A DNA stretch of 64,000 bases from Enterobacter hormaechei subsp. hoffmannii. Its GTDB lineage: Bacteria; Pseudomonadota; Gammaproteobacteria; Enterobacterales; Enterobacteriaceae. The stretch lies in the NCBI RefSeq assembly GCF_001729745.1, contig NZ_CP017186.1, positions 4,482,963-4,546,962 on the forward strand. The letters run 5' to 3'. The notes under the pieces are model-generated. The model ran no database searches, had not been told where the DNA came from, and saw nothing but the letters and a program-made list of their open reading frames with translations. The position numbers were made by a program, and so were the translations under genes. Below are positions 34,418 through 50,282 of this stretch, one piece after another (the first letter of the stretch is position 1; each line of letters begins with the position of its first letter).

Positions 34418-34867
34418 ATGGCGGACATTACTCTTATCAGCGGCAGCACCCTGGGCGGTGCGGAATATGTAGCGGAACATCTGGCTGAGAAGCTGGAAGA
34501 CGCGGGCTTTTCTACACAAACGCTGCACGGACCGCTGCTGGAAGATCTCCCGACTGACGGGGTCTGGCTGCTGATCACCTCCACGCACGGCGCGGGCGAT
34601 CTGCCGGATAACCTGCAACCTTTATATGACGAACTGCTGGAACAACAGCCCGATCTGTCAAACGTCCGGTTTGGCGCTGTAGGGATCGGTAGCCGTGAAT
34701 ATGACACTTTCTGTGGCGCAATAGAGAAAGTAGAAGCTGCGGTGACCGCCTGCGGAGCAAAACAGCTGGGTGAAACGCTGAAGATCAACATCCTCGATCA
34801 TGATATTCCCGAAGATCCAGCCGAGATCTGGCTCGCGGAATGGAAAAATTTACTCAAAAACGATTAA
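34418..34867 (+). CDS. mioC: FMN-binding protein MioC (flavodoxin-like)
   Basis: Short-chain flavodoxin, linked in E. coli to biotin synthase electron transfer. It has 149 residues. The phosphate-binding loop SGSTLGGAEYVAEHL and the flavin-site loops STHGAGDLPDN and GSREYDTFCGA are present. Its transcript runs directly into oriC; the stop codon lies at the edge of the origin. Confidence 0.96.
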   Translation: MADITLISGSTLGGAEYVAEHLAEKLEDAGFSTQTLHGPLLEDLPTDGVWLLITSTHGAGDLPDNLQPLYDELLEQQPDLSNVRFGAVGIGSREYDTFCGAIEKVEAAVTACGAKQLGETLKINILDHDIPEDPAEIWLAEWKNLLKND

Positions 34868-35155
34868 AGATCGTGCGATCGGATGTGGATAACTCTGGTT
34901 AAAAGCTCGTATTAACCCGTAGTTATCCAAAGAACAACGTTAGTTTAGTTTTTGACCTGTGTATAAAGTGGCGATCTGATCCCAGCTTATACGGTCCAGG
35001 ATCACCGATCATTCACAGCAAACGATCCTTCCTAACTGCATGATCTTATTTATGGGATCGGACTTATCCACAAAGGTCTGCGATCCTAATAAGAGATCAC
35101 AATAGAACAGATCTCTAAATAAAAAGATCTTCTTTTTAATAGCCCAGGATCCCAA
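34862..35155. other. oriC: Chromosomal replication origin oriC
   Basis: Lies between mioC and mnmG, inverted relative to the usual E. coli drawing. DnaA boxes: TGTGGATAA (34884-34892, R4), TTATCCAAA (34923-34931), TGTGTATAA (34958-34966) and TTATCCACA (35064-35072, R1). Three AT-rich 13-mers make the unwinding region near mnmG: R 35101-35113, M 35117-35129, and an L-like one at 35138-35151 that has one base more than I recall for E. coli. About 14 GATC sites serve SeqA/Dam. The 374-bp gap 34868-35241 holds nothing else visible. Confidence 0.97.
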
Positions 35156-35241
35156 TGCTTTCTCGAAAGACTAAAGTTGAGTAGAATCCACGGCCCGGGC
35201 TTCAATCCATTTTCATACCGCTTTACGCGAGGCAGACCACC

Positions 35242-37131
35242 ATGTTTTATCAGGATCCTTTTGACGTCATCATCATTGGCGGGGGTCACGCAGGCACTGA
35301 GGCCGCAATGGCCGCAGCGCGAATGGGTCAGCAGACCCTGCTTTTGACACACAATATCGACACGCTGGGACAAATGTCCTGTAATCCGGCGATTGGCGGC
35401 ATTGGGAAAGGACACCTGGTAAAAGAAGTGGATGCACTTGGCGGCCTGATGGCGAAAGCGATCGATCATGCGGGCATTCAGTTTAGGATACTAAACGCGA
35501 GTAAAGGTCCGGCTGTTCGCGCCACCCGTGCACAGGCAGACCGCGTGCTTTACCGTCAGGCTGTGCGCACCGCGCTGGAAAACCAACCGAACCTGATGAT
35601 CTTCCAGCAGGCTGTAGAAGATCTTATCGTGGAAAACGATCGTGTTGTTGGCGCCGTGACCCAGATGGGTCTCAAGTTCCGCGCAAAAGCGGTGGTGCTG
35701 ACGGTCGGGACATTCCTGGACGGTAAAATCCATATTGGTCTGGACAACTACAGCGGTGGCCGTGCGGGCGATCCGCCGTCGATTCCGCTGTCTCGTCGTC
35801 TGCGTGAGCTGCCGCTGCGCGTAAGCCGCCTGAAAACCGGTACGCCGCCGCGAATTGATGCGCGTACCATTGATTTCAGCGTACTGGCACAGCAGCACGG
35901 TGATAACCCGATGCCGGTGTTCTCGTTCATGGGCAATGCGGCGCAACATCCGCAGCAGGTACCGTGCTACATCACGCACACCAATGAAAAAACCCATGAC
36001 GTGATCCGCAATAACCTCGATCGCAGCCCAATGTACGCCGGCGTGATCGAAGGGATCGGCCCACGTTATTGCCCGTCGATCGAAGATAAAGTGATGCGCT
36101 TTGCCGATCGTAACCAGCATCAGATCTTCCTCGAACCTGAAGGGCTGACCTCGAACGAAATTTACCCGAACGGCATCTCCACCAGCCTGCCGTTCGACGT
36201 GCAGATGCAGATTGTGCGTTCAATGCAGGGGATGGAAAACGCGAAGATCGTTCGTCCTGGCTACGCTATTGAGTACGATTTCTTCGATCCGCGTGACCTG
36301 AAGCCGACGCTGGAAAGCAAATTCATCCAGGGTCTGTTCTTCGCAGGCCAGATTAACGGCACCACCGGGTACGAAGAAGCTGCCGCACAAGGGCTGCTGG
36401 CCGGTCTGAACGCCGCTCGCTTCTCTGCCGAGAAAGAGGGCTGGGCACCGGCGCGTTCTCAGGCTTACCTGGGCGTTCTGGTCGACGATCTCTGCACGCT
36501 GGGGACCAAAGAACCGTACCGCATGTTTACTTCTCGTGCGGAATATCGCCTGATGCTGCGCGAAGACAATGCCGATCTGCGTCTGACCGAGGTGGGCCGC
36601 GAATTGGGTCTGGTGGATGACGAACGCTGGGCGCGCTTCAACGAGAAGCTGGAGCGTATCGAACAGGAACGTCAGCGCCTGAAAACCACCTGGGTGAATC
36701 CGCAGGCGGAAACTGCTGCTGAAGTGAACGCTCACTTAACTGCGCCGCTTTCGCGCGAAGCCAGTGGTGAAGATCTGCTGCGCCGTCCTGAAGTCACCTA
36801 CGAGAATCTGGTCAAACTGACCGCGTTCGCACCGGGCCTTGAAGACGCTGAAGCGGCTGAACAGGTCGAGATTCAGGTGAAATACGAAGGTTACATCGCG
36901 CGTCAGCAGGATGAGATCGAAAAACAGCAGCGCAACGAAAATACGCTGCTGCCGGAAATGCTGGACTATCGTCAGGTGACGGGGCTTTCCAACGAAGTGA
37001 TCGCTAAGCTGAACGATCACAAACCTGTGTCGATTGGCCAGGCCTCACGTATCTCCGGTGTCACACCTGCCGCGATTTCGATTCTGCTGGTGTGGCTGAA
37101 AAAGCAGGGTATGCTGCGCCGCAGCGCGTAA
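35242..37131 (+). CDS. mnmG: tRNA U34 carboxymethylaminomethyl-modification enzyme MnmG (GidA)
   Basis: FAD enzyme that, with MnmE, adds the cmnm5 group to uridine 34 of certain tRNAs. It has 629 residues. The N-terminal dinucleotide-binding loop [19 protein letters not shown], the conserved [11 protein letters not shown] and [18 protein letters not shown] blocks, and the C-terminal helical domain are present. It starts 87 bp beyond oriC, and its transcription away from the origin is coupled to initiation in E. coli. A BIME separates it from rsmG. Confidence 0.98.
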   Translation: MFYQDPFDVIIIGGGHAGTEAAMAAARMGQQTLLLTHNIDTLGQMSCNPAIGGIGKGHLVKEVDALGGLMAKAIDHAGIQFRILNASKGPAVRATRAQADRVLYRQAVRTALENQPNLMIFQQAVEDLIVENDRVVGAVTQMGLKFRAKAVVLTVGTFLDGKIHIGLDNYSGGRAGDPPSIPLSRRLRELPLRVSRLKTGTPPRIDARTIDFSVLAQQHGDNPMPVFSFMGNAAQHPQQVPCYITHTNEKTHDVIRNNLDRSPMYAGVIEGIGPRYCPSIEDKVMRFADRNQHQIFLEPEGLTSNEIYPNGISTSLPFDVQMQIVRSMQGMENAKIVRPGYAIEYDFFDPRDLKPTLESKFIQGLFFAGQINGTTGYEEAAAQGLLAGLNAARFSAEKEGWAPARSQAYLGVLVDDLCTLGTKEPYRMFTSRAEYRLMLREDNADLRLTEVGRELGLVDDERWARFNEKLERIEQERQRLKTTWVNPQAETAAEVNAHLTAPLSREASGEDLLRRPEVTYENLVKLTAFAPGLEDAEAAEQVEIQVKYEGYIARQQDEIEKQQRNENTLLPEMLDYRQVTGLSNEVIAKLNDHKPVSIGQASRISGVTPAAISILLVWLKKQGMLRRSA

Positions 37132-37145
37132 TTAACATTGCTTTT

Positions 37146-37212
37146 GGCGGGTGGCGCTTCGCTTACCCGCCCTACTTAATCGTAGGCCCGGTAAGCGGCA
37201 GCGCCACCGGGC
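37146..37212. repeat. BIME between mnmG and rsmG
   Basis: Two REP units: GGCGGGTGGCGCTTCGC... (37146-37171) and GTAGGCCCGGTAAGC... (37182-37212). The pair fills most of the gap inside the operon, so it may alter mRNA processing between the two genes. Confidence 0.88.
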
Positions 37213-37238
37213 GAAAAATCTCTCAACAGGTATCCACC

Positions 37239-37862
37239 GTGCTCAATAAACTCTCTCGTCTGCTGGAACAGGCAGGTATTTCGCTCACCGATCACCAGAA
37301 AAATCAGCTGGTGGCCTATGTCGATATGCTGAACAAATGGAATAAAGCGTACAACCTCACCTCCGTACGCGATCCCAACGAGATGCTGATTCGCCATATT
37401 CTCGATAGCATCGTTGTGGCGCCGTATCTTACCGGTGAACGTTTTATCGACGTGGGCACCGGTCCGGGCTTGCCGGGCGTTCCGTTGTCTATTGTTCGAC
37501 CGGAGAGTCATTTCACGCTGCTGGACAGTCTGGGCAAGCGCGTACGCTTTTTACGACAGGTTCAGCATGAGCTGAAGCTGGAAAACATCACACCCGTGCA
37601 GAGCAGGGTAGAGGAGTTCCCGGCAGAGCCACCGTTTGACGGCGTTATCAGCCGCGCGTTTGCCTCACTCAATGACATGGTGAGCTGGTGCAAACACCTG
37701 CCGGCGGATAAGGGCCGTTTTTATGCGCTGAAAGGGCAACTTCCGGGGGACGAAATAGAGCAGCTTCCGGACGGTTTTGCAGTGGAATCCATTGAAAAAC
37801 TCCAGATCCCTCAGCTCGAAGGTGAGCGTCATCTGGTGATAATTAAGCCAAACACATTTTAA
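37239..37862 (+). CDS. rsmG: 16S rRNA (guanine527-N7)-methyltransferase RsmG (GidB)
   Basis: Methylates G527 of 16S rRNA with S-adenosylmethionine; its loss gives low-level streptomycin resistance. It has 207 residues. SAM-binding motif [15 protein letters not shown] and the RVEEF / SRAFASL blocks match the family. The frame is open back to 37092, but the GTG at 37239 gives [16 protein letters not shown], aligned with the E. coli start MLNKLS, with an ACAGG ribosome site. It is the last gene before the atp promoter gap. Confidence 0.96.
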   Translation: MLNKLSRLLEQAGISLTDHQKNQLVAYVDMLNKWNKAYNLTSVRDPNEMLIRHILDSIVVAPYLTGERFIDVGTGPGLPGVPLSIVRPESHFTLLDSLGKRVRFLRQVQHELKLENITPVQSRVEEFPAEPPFDGVISRAFASLNDMVSWCKHLPADKGRFYALKGQLPGDEIEQLPDGFAVESIEKLQIPQLEGERHLVIIKPNTF

Positions 37863-38360
37863 AAAATTAATAAAAAATGTGGAATTTGTGCTGTTCTGAT
37901 GGTGTTAAAAAGCAGCACATCCAGTCTGATTTGGCCGTAGTTAATTTAACCTTGTTTTCACCATGGATTTTCTTACGGTTAACCTGAAGTGATTCGTTCA
38001 CCCTGAAGATAGTCAACCATGAAAATATCAGCCTGCTAAAAGTGGGTAAAGGCAACAAGAATGAAATGTTAAATATTTATTAAGAATGTCAATAAAAGGT
38101 TTTTGTTGTATACGGCTCTGTTTTAAAAATAGTTGCGATTTTTTTGCTTTAATTTCAATCGGATGAAATAAATCGTTTTACGTCTTTGATAAATACCACT
38201 TTATCGCAAATGTGTATTTTGTGATCTCGTGCACGCTTTATCACCAACGTTTCCGCGCTGTTTGCAGTTTTGCCTGAAGGTTGGCACTGAGTTCAAAAGT
38301 TGAAAAATAGGACTGGGGAAAAATATTTAAACATTTATTCACCTTTTCGCTACTTAATGT

Positions 38361-38388
38361 TTGAAATCACGGGTACGCACCGTATAAT
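38361..38388 (+). promoter_or_regulatory. atp operon promoter
   Basis: -35 TTGAAA (38361-38366), 16-bp spacer, -10 TATAAT (38383-38388); the following TTTGACCGCTTTTTGATGC matches the E. coli atp promoter from memory. The 616-bp gap 37863-38478 from rsmG is AT-rich, and its left part shows no convincing gene, repeat or terminator. A 63-codon minus-strand ORF there (37867-38058) has no ribosome site or similarity that I recognise. Confidence 0.82.
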
Positions 38389-38478
38389 TTGACCGCTTTT
38401 TGATGCTTGACTCTGAGCCTTAAAGGACGTTTTATACGACACGCGGCATACCTCGAAGGGAGCAGGAGTAAAAACGTG

Positions 38479-39683
<1,205 letters not shown>

Positions 39684-39714
39684 TTTTTTACCAACACTAC
39701 TACGTTTTAATTGA

Positions 39715-40004
<290 letters not shown>

Positions 40005-40020
40005 TAAGAGGTATTGTGCT

Positions 40021-40491
40021 GTGAACATGAACGCAACAATCCTCGGCCAGGCCATCGCGTTTATTCTCTTTGTCTGGTTCTGCATGAAGTATGTATGGCC
40101 GCCTTTAATGGCTGCCATCGAAAAACGTCAGAAAGAAATTGCTGACGGTCTGGCTTCCGCAGAACGCGCTAAGAAAGATTTGGACCTTGCACAGGCCAAC
40201 GCGACAGACCAGCTGAAAAAAGCGAAAGCTGAAGCTCAGGTAATCATTGAACAGGCTAACAAACGCCGTTCTCAGATCCTGGACGAAGCCAAAGCTGAAG
40301 CAGAACAGGAACGTACTAAGATCGTGACACAGGCTCAGGCTGAAATTGAAGCTGAGCGTAAACGTGCTCGTGAAGAACTGCGTAAGCAGGTTGCGATTCT
40401 GGCTGTTGCTGGCGCCGAGAAGATCATCGAACGTTCCGTGGATGAAGCTGCTAACAGCGACATCGTGGACAAACTTGTCGCTGAACTGTAA
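40021..40491 (+). CDS. atpF: ATP synthase F0 subunit b
   Basis: Peripheral stalk subunit: one N-terminal membrane helix ([20 protein letters not shown]) followed by a long charged coiled coil. It has 156 residues, as in E. coli. The start is GTG at 40021 preceded by AAGAGG; the ATG two codons later is an alternative. Confidence 0.98.
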   Translation: MNMNATILGQAIAFILFVWFCMKYVWPPLMAAIEKRQKEIADGLASAERAKKDLDLAQANATDQLKKAKAEAQVIIEQANKRRSQILDEAKAEAEQERTKIVTQAQAEIEAERKRAREELRKQVAILAVAGAEKIIERSVDEAANSDIVDKLVAEL

Positions 40492-40505
40492 GGAGGGAGG
40501 GGCTG

Positions 40506-41039
40506 ATGTCTGAATTTGTTACGGTAGCTCGCCCCTACGCCAAAGCAGCTTTTGACTTTGCTGTCGAACACCAAAATGTCGATCGCTGGCAGAATATGCT
40601 GGCGTTTGCCGCTGAGGTGACGAAAAACGAACAAATGGCCGAGTTGCTTTCTGGTGCGTTAGCGCCTGAAACCCTCGCCGCGTCGTTTATCGCCGTGTGC
40701 GGAGAGCAACTGGATGCCAACGGCCAGAACCTGATTAAGGTGATGGCGGAAAATGGTCGTCTCCGTGTGCTCCCGGATGTTCTCGAGCAGTTTGAGCACT
40801 TACGTGCCCTTAGTGAAGCTACCGCTGAAGTTGAAGTAACTTCCGCGACTGAACTGAGTGATGAACAGCTTGCGAAAATCACCGCCGCGATGGAAAAACG
40901 TCTGTCACGCAAAGTTAAGCTGAATTGCAAAATCGATAAGTCTGTAATGGCAGGCGTAATCATCCGTTCGGGTGATATGGTCATTGATGGCAGCGTACGC
41001 GGCCGTCTTGAGCGCCTTGCAGACGTCTTGCAGTCTTAA
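40506..41039 (+). CDS. atpH: ATP synthase F1 subunit delta
   Basis: Links the b-dimer stalk to the top of F1. It has 177 residues: N-terminal helical bundle ([17 protein letters not shown]) and the conserved C-terminal [20 protein letters not shown] block. A GGAGGGAGGGGC site precedes the ATG, 14 bp after atpF. Confidence 0.98.
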   Translation: MSEFVTVARPYAKAAFDFAVEHQNVDRWQNMLAFAAEVTKNEQMAELLSGALAPETLAASFIAVCGEQLDANGQNLIKVMAENGRLRVLPDVLEQFEHLRALSEATAEVEVTSATELSDEQLAKITAAMEKRLSRKVKLNCKIDKSVMAGVIIRSGDMVIDGSVRGRLERLADVLQS

Positions 41040-41051
41040 GGGGACTGGAGC

Positions 41052-42593
41052 ATGCAACTGAATTCCACCGAAATCAGCGAACTGATCAAGCAGCGCATTG
41101 CTCAGTTCAGTGTTGTGAGTGAAGCTCACAACGAAGGTACTATTGTTTCTGTAAGTGACGGTGTTATCCGCATCCACGGCCTGGCCGATTGTATGCAGGG
41201 TGAGATGATTTCCCTGCCGGGTAACCGTTACGCTATCGCACTGAACCTGGAGCGCGACTCCGTAGGTGCCGTTGTGATGGGTCCATACGCTGACCTTGCC
41301 GAAGGCATGAAGGTTAAGTGTACTGGCCGTATTCTGGAAGTGCCGGTTGGCCGTGGCCTGCTGGGTCGCGTTGTTAACACCCTGGGTGCGCCAATCGACG
41401 GTAAAGGTCCGGTTGAGCACGATGGCTTCTCTCCAATCGAAGTTATCGCACCAGGCGTTATCGACCGTCAGTCCGTTGATCAGCCAGTGCAGACGGGTTA
41501 TAAGTCCGTTGATGCCATGATCCCAATCGGTCGTGGTCAGCGTGAACTGATCATCGGTGACCGTCAGACCGGTAAAACCGCGATGGCAATCGACGCCATC
41601 ATCAACCAGCGTGATTCCGGCATCAAATGTGTGTACGTGGCTATCGGCCAGAAAGCGTCCACCATTTCCAACGTGGTTCGTAAACTGGAAGAGCACGGCG
41701 CACTGTCTAACACCATCGTTGTGGTAGCAACTGCGTCTGAATCTGCTGCACTGCAATACCTGGCACCATACGCTGGTTGCGCAATGGGCGAATACTTCCG
41801 TGACCGCGGTGAAGATGCGCTGATCGTATACGATGACCTGTCTAAACAGGCTGTTGCTTATCGTCAGGTTTCCCTGCTGCTCCGTCGTCCACCAGGACGT
41901 GAAGCATTCCCGGGCGACGTATTCTACCTCCACTCTCGTCTGCTGGAGCGTGCTTCCCGCGTTAATGCGGAATACGTCGAGAACTTCACCAAAGGTGAAG
42001 TGAAGGGTAAAACAGGTTCTCTGACCGCTCTGCCGATCATTGAAACCCAGGCGGGTGACGTTTCTGCGTTCGTTCCGACCAACGTAATCTCCATTACCGA
42101 TGGTCAGATCTTCCTGGAAACCAACCTGTTTAACTCCGGTATTCGTCCGGCGGTTAACCCGGGTATCTCCGTATCCCGTGTGGGTGGTGCTGCTCAGACC
42201 AAGATCATCAAGAAACTGTCCGGTGGTATCCGTACCGCGCTGGCACAGTATCGTGAACTGGCTGCGTTCTCTCAGTTCGCATCCGATCTGGACGAAGCAA
42301 CCCGTAAACAGCTGAGCCACGGTCAGAAAGTGACCGAGCTGCTGAAGCAGAAACAGTACGCGCCAATGTCTGTTGCTCAGCAGGGCCTGGTACTGTTCGC
42401 GGCTGAACGCGGTTACCTCGAAGATGTGGAACTGGCGAAAATCGGTAGCTTCGAAGCCGCTCTGCTGGCTTACGTCGACCGTGATCACGCTCCGCTGATG
42501 CAAGAGATCAACCAGACCGGTGGCTATAACGACGAAATCGAAGGCAAGCTGAAAGCTATCCTCGATTCCTTCAAAGCAACCCAATCCTGGTAA
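41052..42593 (+). CDS. atpA: ATP synthase F1 subunit alpha
   Basis: Non-catalytic nucleotide-binding subunit of F1. It has 513 residues. P-loop GDRQTGKT at about 169-176, the [20 protein letters not shown] block, and the arginine finger in the family signature [17 protein letters not shown] are all present. A large antisense ORF (40905-42839) covers this gene; it is a by-product of the strong codon bias and should not be annotated. Confidence 0.98.
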   Translation: MQLNSTEISELIKQRIAQFSVVSEAHNEGTIVSVSDGVIRIHGLADCMQGEMISLPGNRYAIALNLERDSVGAVVMGPYADLAEGMKVKCTGRILEVPVGRGLLGRVVNTLGAPIDGKGPVEHDGFSPIEVIAPGVIDRQSVDQPVQTGYKSVDAMIPIGRGQRELIIGDRQTGKTAMAIDAIINQRDSGIKCVYVAIGQKASTISNVVRKLEEHGALSNTIVVVATASESAALQYLAPYAGCAMGEYFRDRGEDALIVYDDLSKQAVAYRQVSLLLRRPPGREAFPGDVFYLHSRLLERASRVNAEYVENFTKGEVKGKTGSLTALPIIETQAGDVSAFVPTNVISITDGQIFLETNLFNSGIRPAVNPGISVSRVGGAAQTKIIKKLSGGIRTALAQYRELAAFSQFASDLDEATRKQLSHGQKVTELLKQKQYAPMSVAQQGLVLFAAERGYLEDVELAKIGSFEAALLAYVDRDHAPLMQEINQTGGYNDEIEGKLKAILDSFKATQSW

Positions 42594-42601
42594 TCGTCCG
42601 G

Positions 42602-42623
42602 CGGCTTGTCTCAGGACAAGCCG
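42602..42623 (+). repeat. Intercistronic hairpin between atpA and atpG
   Basis: CGGCTTGTC (42602-42610) pairs perfectly with GACAAGCCG (42615-42623) around TCAG. It lies 22 bp before the atpG ATG and has no T run. It probably limits atpG translation or mRNA decay, which fits one gamma per three alpha subunits. Confidence 0.75.
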
Positions 42624-42644
42624 TCTGGCATTGAGGAGAAGCTC

Positions 42645-44922
<2,278 letters not shown>

Positions 44923-44942
44923 CGCCTTAATCGGAGGGTGAT

Positions 44943-45362
44943 ATGGCAATGACTTACCACCTGGACGTCGTCAGCGCAGAGCAACAAATGTTCTCTGGTC
45001 TGGTCGAGAAAATCCAGGTAACGGGTAGTGAAGGTGAACTGGGTATTTTCCCGGGTCACGCACCGCTGCTCACCGCCATTAAGCCTGGTATGATCCGCAT
45101 CGTTAAACAGTTCGGTCATGAAGAGTTTATCTATCTGTCCGGCGGCATTCTTGAAGTGCAGCCAGGCAGTGTGACCGTTCTGGCCGATACCGCTATTCGT
45201 GGCCAGGATCTCGACGAAGCGCGAGCCCTGGAATCGAAGCGTAAGGCTGAAGAGCACATTAGCAGCTCTCATGGTGACGTGGATTACGCTCAGGCGTCTG
45301 CGGAGCTGGCCAAAGCGATCGCGAAACTGCGCGTTATCGAGTTGACCAAAAAAGCGATGTAA
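44943..45362 (+). CDS. atpC: ATP synthase F1 subunit epsilon
   Basis: Rotor subunit that also inhibits ATP hydrolysis. It has 139 residues: N-terminal beta-sandwich ([18 protein letters not shown]) and the C-terminal two-helix inhibitory part ([17 protein letters not shown]). A GGAGGGTGAT site precedes the ATG. It is the last gene of the operon and is followed by a strong terminator. Confidence 0.98.
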   Translation: MAMTYHLDVVSAEQQMFSGLVEKIQVTGSEGELGIFPGHAPLLTAIKPGMIRIVKQFGHEEFIYLSGGILEVQPGSVTVLADTAIRGQDLDEARALESKRKAEEHISSSHGDVDYAQASAELAKAIAKLRVIELTKKAM

Positions 45363-45380
45363 CACCGGCTTGAAAAGCAC

Positions 45381-45416
45381 AAAAGCCAGTCTGGATCCCA
45401 GGCTGGCTTTTTTTTT
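45381..45416 (+). terminator. atp operon terminator
   Basis: AAAAGCCAG and CTGGCTTTT form the stem, ending in nine T residues (45408-45416), 18 bp after the atpC stop. Confidence 0.93.
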
Positions 45417-45500
45417 CGGCCTTAATTCATGATGAAAAAGATGTAGAATTTTAAGCATCAAACGTTTTTACTTCTCACACAAACTACCGTCAGGATGCGT

Positions 45501-46871
45501 ATGTTAAACAGTGCGATGAGCGTGGTGATCCTTGCTGCAGGCAAAGGTACCCGCATGTATTCCGATCTGCCTAAAGTGCTCCACACACTGGCAGGAAAGC
45601 CAATGGTGCAGCATGTTATTGATGCAGCTAATGAATTAGGCGCCAGCCAGGTGCATCTGGTTTATGGACATGGCGGCGATCTGCTGAAAAAAACGCTGCG
45701 TGACGACAATCTCAACTGGGTGCTACAGGCAGAACAGCTGGGTACGGGTCATGCAATGCAGCAGGCTGCACCCTTCTTCGCTGATGATGAAGACATCCTG
45801 ATGCTCTACGGCGACGTCCCGCTGATCTCCGTTGAAACCCTCACTCGCCTGCGTGAAGCCAAACCGCAGGGTGGCATTGGGTTGTTAACCGTCGTGCTGG
45901 ACGATCCAACCGGCTATGGCCGCATTACGCGTGAAAACGGCAAGGTAACCGGGATTGTTGAGCATAAAGATGCCACTGACGAACAGCGTCAGATTCAGGA
46001 GATCAACACCGGCATCCTGATTGCGAACGGTGCAGATATGAAGCGCTGGCTGTCCAAACTCAATAATAACAACGCGCAGGGTGAATACTACATCACCGAC
46101 ATCATTGCGATGGCGTACCAGGAAGGGCGTGAGATTGCCGCCGTTCATCCGGCGCGTATCAGCGAAACGGACGGGGTAAACAACCGTCTACAGCTGTCAC
46201 GCCTGGAGCGTATTTACCAGTCCGAGCAGGCAGAAAAACTGTTGCTGGCGGGCGTTATGCTGCGCGATCCGGCGCGTTTCGATCTGCGTGGCACGCTGAC
46301 CCACGGGCGCGACGTTGAAATAGATACTAACGTTATCCTGGAAGGTAACGTCACGCTGGGCAACCGCGTCAAAATCGGCACCGGCTGTGTGATTAAAAAC
46401 AGCGTGATCGGTGACGACTGCGAAATCAGCCCGTACAGCGTGGTAGAAGATGCGCGTCTGGATTCCGCCTGTACCATCGGCCCGTTTGCGCGTCTGCGCC
46501 CGGGCGCTGAGCTGCTGGAAGGCGCTCATGTAGGTAACTTCGTGGAAATGAAAAAAGCACGTCTCGGTAAAGGCTCGAAAGCCGGTCATCTGACCTATCT
46601 GGGCGATGCGGAAATTGGCGACAACGTAAACATCGGTGCAGGGACGATTACCTGTAACTATGACGGTGCCAATAAGTTTAAAACCATCATCGGTGATGAC
46701 GTGTTTGTAGGTTCCGATACCCAGCTGGTGGCGCCTGTTACCGTGGGCAAAGGCGTGACCATTGCCGCCGGGACAACCGTTACGCGCGATGTGGCCGAGA
46801 ACGAGCTGGTGTTAAGCCGCGTTCCGCAGGTCAGTAAGCAGGGCTGGAAACGCCCGGTGAAGAAAAAGTAA
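45501..46871 (+). CDS. glmU: Bifunctional GlcNAc-1-P uridyltransferase / GlcN-1-P acetyltransferase
   Basis: Makes UDP-GlcNAc for peptidoglycan and LPS. It has 456 residues: N-terminal pyrophosphorylase domain with [15 protein letters not shown] and a C-terminal left-handed beta-helix acetyltransferase (hexapeptide repeats, CoA-site [14 protein letters not shown]). The ATG at 45501 gives [11 protein letters not shown], matching E. coli, with AGGA at 45492-45495. A further Met two codons upstream is less likely. glmS follows after a 241-bp gap filled in part by a repeat. Confidence 0.97.
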   Translation: MLNSAMSVVILAAGKGTRMYSDLPKVLHTLAGKPMVQHVIDAANELGASQVHLVYGHGGDLLKKTLRDDNLNWVLQAEQLGTGHAMQQAAPFFADDEDILMLYGDVPLISVETLTRLREAKPQGGIGLLTVVLDDPTGYGRITRENGKVTGIVEHKDATDEQRQIQEINTGILIANGADMKRWLSKLNNNNAQGEYYITDIIAMAYQEGREIAAVHPARISETDGVNNRLQLSRLERIYQSEQAEKLLLAGVMLRDPARFDLRGTLTHGRDVEIDTNVILEGNVTLGNRVKIGTGCVIKNSVIGDDCEISPYSVVEDARLDSACTIGPFARLRPGAELLEGAHVGNFVEMKKARLGKGSKAGHLTYLGDAEIGDNVNIGAGTITCNYDGANKFKTIIGDDVFVGSDTQLVAPVTVGKGVTIAAGTTVTRDVAENELVLSRVPQVSKQGWKRPVKKK

Positions 46872-46883
46872 CGACAATATACA

Positions 46884-46978
46884 CCCCTCACCCTGACCCT
46901 CTCCCCATAGGGGAGAGGGGAACTGAATGGTGCGGTTTTCATCCTCTCCCCTTTTGGGGAGAGGGCCGGGGTGAGGGG
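46884..46978. repeat. 95-bp palindromic repeat between glmU and glmS
   Basis: Begins CCCCTCACCCTGACCCTCTC and ends in the inverse GGGTGAGGGG. Each half is itself a hairpin (CTCTCCCC...GGGGAGAG). One arm shares CCCCTCACCCT(G/A)ACCCTCTCCCC with the element near 27258-27294, so both belong to one family. It lies in the glmU-glmS mRNA, about 135 bp before the glmS ATG. The rest of the gap also holds a small TGCCC/GGGCA hairpin at 47045-47059. Confidence 0.8.
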
Positions 46979-47112
46979 ATAACATAATCCTCCCCCCACC
47001 AGCAGTACCCATAAAAATAACCCCACTCTCTACAAGGCTCGGGGTGCCCGGAAAGGGCAAATACAGGTCAGCGACAACGCATGGCATAACGCCATAATCA
47101 GGAAATCTAACT

Positions 47113-48942
47113 ATGTGTGGAATTGTTGGCGCAGTTGCGCAGCGTGATATTGCTGAAATCCTTCTCGAAGGTTTACGTCGTCTGGAATACCGTGGTTATG
47201 ACTCAGCCGGTCTGGCTGTCGTCGATGCAGAAGGTCATATGACCCGTCTGCGTCGTCTCGGTAAAGTGCAGATGCTGGCCCAGGCGGCGGAGGAACATCC
47301 GCTGCACGGTGGCACCGGTATTGCGCATACCCGCTGGGCGACTCACGGTGAGCCATCTGAAGGCAACGCACACCCGCATGTGTCTGAACACATTGTGGTG
47401 GTGCATAACGGCATTATCGAAAACCACGAACCGCTGCGTGAAGAACTGAAAGCGCGCGGCTATACCTTCGTCTCTGAAACCGACACCGAAGTGATTGCTC
47501 ACCTGGTGCACTGGGAGCTGGCACAGGGCGGTACACTGCGTGATGCGGTGCTGCGCGCTATCCCTCAGCTGCGTGGTGCTTACGGTACGGTGATCATGGA
47601 TTCCCGTGACCCGTCCACGCTGCTGGCCGCGCGTTCCGGTAGCCCGATGGTGATTGGTCTGGGCATGGGTGAAAACTTTATCGCTTCCGACCAGCTGGCG
47701 CTGCTGCCGGTTACCCGTCGCTTTATCTTTCTGGAAGAGGGCGACATTGCCGAGGTGACACGTCGCAGCGTGACCGTATTCGACACGAAAGGCGAGCAGG
47801 TTAAGCGCCAGGAAATCGAATCAAACCTGCAATACGACGCGGGCGACAAAGGCGCTTACCGTCACTACATGCAGAAAGAGATCTACGAACAGCCAAACGC
47901 CATTAAAAACACTCTGACCGGGCGCATCAGCCATGGTGAAGTGGATCTGAGCGAGCTGGGCGCCAATGCCAACGAAATGCTGAGCAAAGTCGAGCACATT
48001 CAGATCGTGGCCTGCGGTACCTCTTACAACTCCGGTATGGTCTCTCGCTACTGGTTTGAATCCCTGGCGGGCGTGCCGTGCGACGTCGAAATCGCATCTG
48101 AGTTCCGCTATCGTAAATCCGCTGTGCGCCGTAACAGCCTGATGATCACCCTTTCCCAGTCTGGCGAAACGGCCGATACCCTGGCGGCGCTGCGTCTGTC
48201 TAAAGAGTTGGGTTACCTGGGTTCGCTGGCCATCTGTAACGTACCGGGCTCCTCGCTGGTGCGTGAATCCGATCTGGCGCTGATGACTAAAGCGGGCACC
48301 GAAATCGGCGTCGCTTCCACCAAAGCGTTTACCACTCAGCTGACCGTTCTGCTGATGCTGGTGGCGAAGCTGGCGCGTCTGAAAGGCGAAGATGCTTCCG
48401 TTGAGCATGATATCGTTCACGGTCTCCAGGCGCTGCCGAGCCGTATCGAGCAGATGCTGTCTCAGGACAAGCGCATTGAGGCGCTGGCTGAAGATTTCTC
48501 TGATAAGCACCACGCTCTGTTCCTGGGCCGTGGCGATCAGTACCCTATCGCGCTGGAAGGCGCGCTGAAGCTGAAAGAGATCTCCTACATCCACGCGGAA
48601 GCCTACGCGGCAGGCGAGCTGAAACACGGTCCGCTGGCGCTGATCGACGCGGATATGCCGGTTATCGTGGTGGCACCGAACAACGAACTGCTGGAAAAAC
48701 TGAAATCTAACATCGAAGAGGTGCGCGCCCGTGGTGGTGTACTGTACGTCTTTGCGGATAAAGATGCCGGTTTCGCCAGCAGCGACAACATGCACATCAT
48801 CGAGATGCCGCATGTGGAAGAGGTGATTGCGCCGATCTTCTACACCGTACCGCTGCAACTGCTGGCTTACCACGTCGCGCTGATCAAAGGCACCGACGTT
48901 GACCAGCCGCGAAATCTGGCGAAGTCCGTTACCGTAGAATAA
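47113..48942 (+). CDS. glmS: Glutamine:fructose-6-phosphate aminotransferase (isomerizing)
   Basis: First step of amino-sugar synthesis: makes glucosamine 6-phosphate from fructose 6-phosphate and glutamine. It has 609 residues. The N-terminal glutaminase has the nucleophile Cys directly after Met ([12 protein letters not shown]), then come two SIS domains ([27 protein letters not shown]) and the C-terminal [13 protein letters not shown]. In E. coli its mRNA is activated by the sRNA GlmZ; the pairing site was not tested here. Confidence 0.98.
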   Translation: MCGIVGAVAQRDIAEILLEGLRRLEYRGYDSAGLAVVDAEGHMTRLRRLGKVQMLAQAAEEHPLHGGTGIAHTRWATHGEPSEGNAHPHVSEHIVVVHNGIIENHEPLREELKARGYTFVSETDTEVIAHLVHWELAQGGTLRDAVLRAIPQLRGAYGTVIMDSRDPSTLLAARSGSPMVIGLGMGENFIASDQLALLPVTRRFIFLEEGDIAEVTRRSVTVFDTKGEQVKRQEIESNLQYDAGDKGAYRHYMQKEIYEQPNAIKNTLTGRISHGEVDLSELGANANEMLSKVEHIQIVACGTSYNSGMVSRYWFESLAGVPCDVEIASEFRYRKSAVRRNSLMITLSQSGETADTLAALRLSKELGYLGSLAICNVPGSSLVRESDLALMTKAGTEIGVASTKAFTTQLTVLLMLVAKLARLKGEDASVEHDIVHGLQALPSRIEQMLSQDKRIEALAEDFSDKHHALFLGRGDQYPIALEGALKLKEISYIHAEAYAAGELKHGPLALIDADMPVIVVAPNNELLEKLKSNIEEVRARGGVLYVFADKDAGFASSDNMHIIEMPHVEEVIAPIFYTVPLQLLAYHVALIKGTDVDQPRNLAKSVTVE

Positions 48943-48950
48943 TCCTTCCA

Positions 48951-48979
48951 GGCTCCGCCATCCGGTGGAGCCTTTTTTT
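48951..48979 (+). terminator. glmS terminator
   Basis: GGCTCC (48951-48956) pairs with GGAGCC (48967-48972), followed by seven T residues, 8 bp after the glmS stop. Confidence 0.92.
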
Positions 48980-49112
48980 ATGACAATCCGTCATTTTCAG
49001 CTATTTTATCAGTGTCACATAAAGAAAATATTACTGAAAACAAGCTGTCATAATAATCATTAAGTTTATGATTTATTTATGTATTTTTGCTTATTTTTAA
49101 GTGAAATTTTCT

Positions 49113-49168
49113 TTGTCATAAAACTGTCATATTTCGTACATTTATCTGTCACCTGTTTGTCCTATTTT
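49113..49168 (+). promoter_or_regulatory. pstS promoter with two Pho boxes
   Basis: PhoB-binding 18-mers at 49113-49130 (TTGTCATAAAACTGTCAT) and 49135-49152 (CGTACATTTATCTGTCAC). They replace a -35 element and are followed by the -10 TATTTT at 49163-49168, matching the E. coli pstS promoter layout. A weaker CTGTCATAAT at 49045-49054 might be an additional half-site. The rest of the gap 48980-49220 is AT-rich. Confidence 0.9.
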
Positions 49169-49187
49169 GCTCATCGTAGCCACTTAA

Positions 49188-50261
<1,074 letters not shown>

Positions 50262-50282
50262 CAGGATATTTTTGACGAAGAT

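Noticed and set aside
37867..38058. 63-codon minus-strand frame in the rsmG-atpI gap
   Set aside because: No ribosome site, no recognisable motif, and it sits in an AT-rich regulatory gap.
47821..48873. 350-codon frame antisense to glmS
   Set aside because: A shadow of glmS with no independent evidence.
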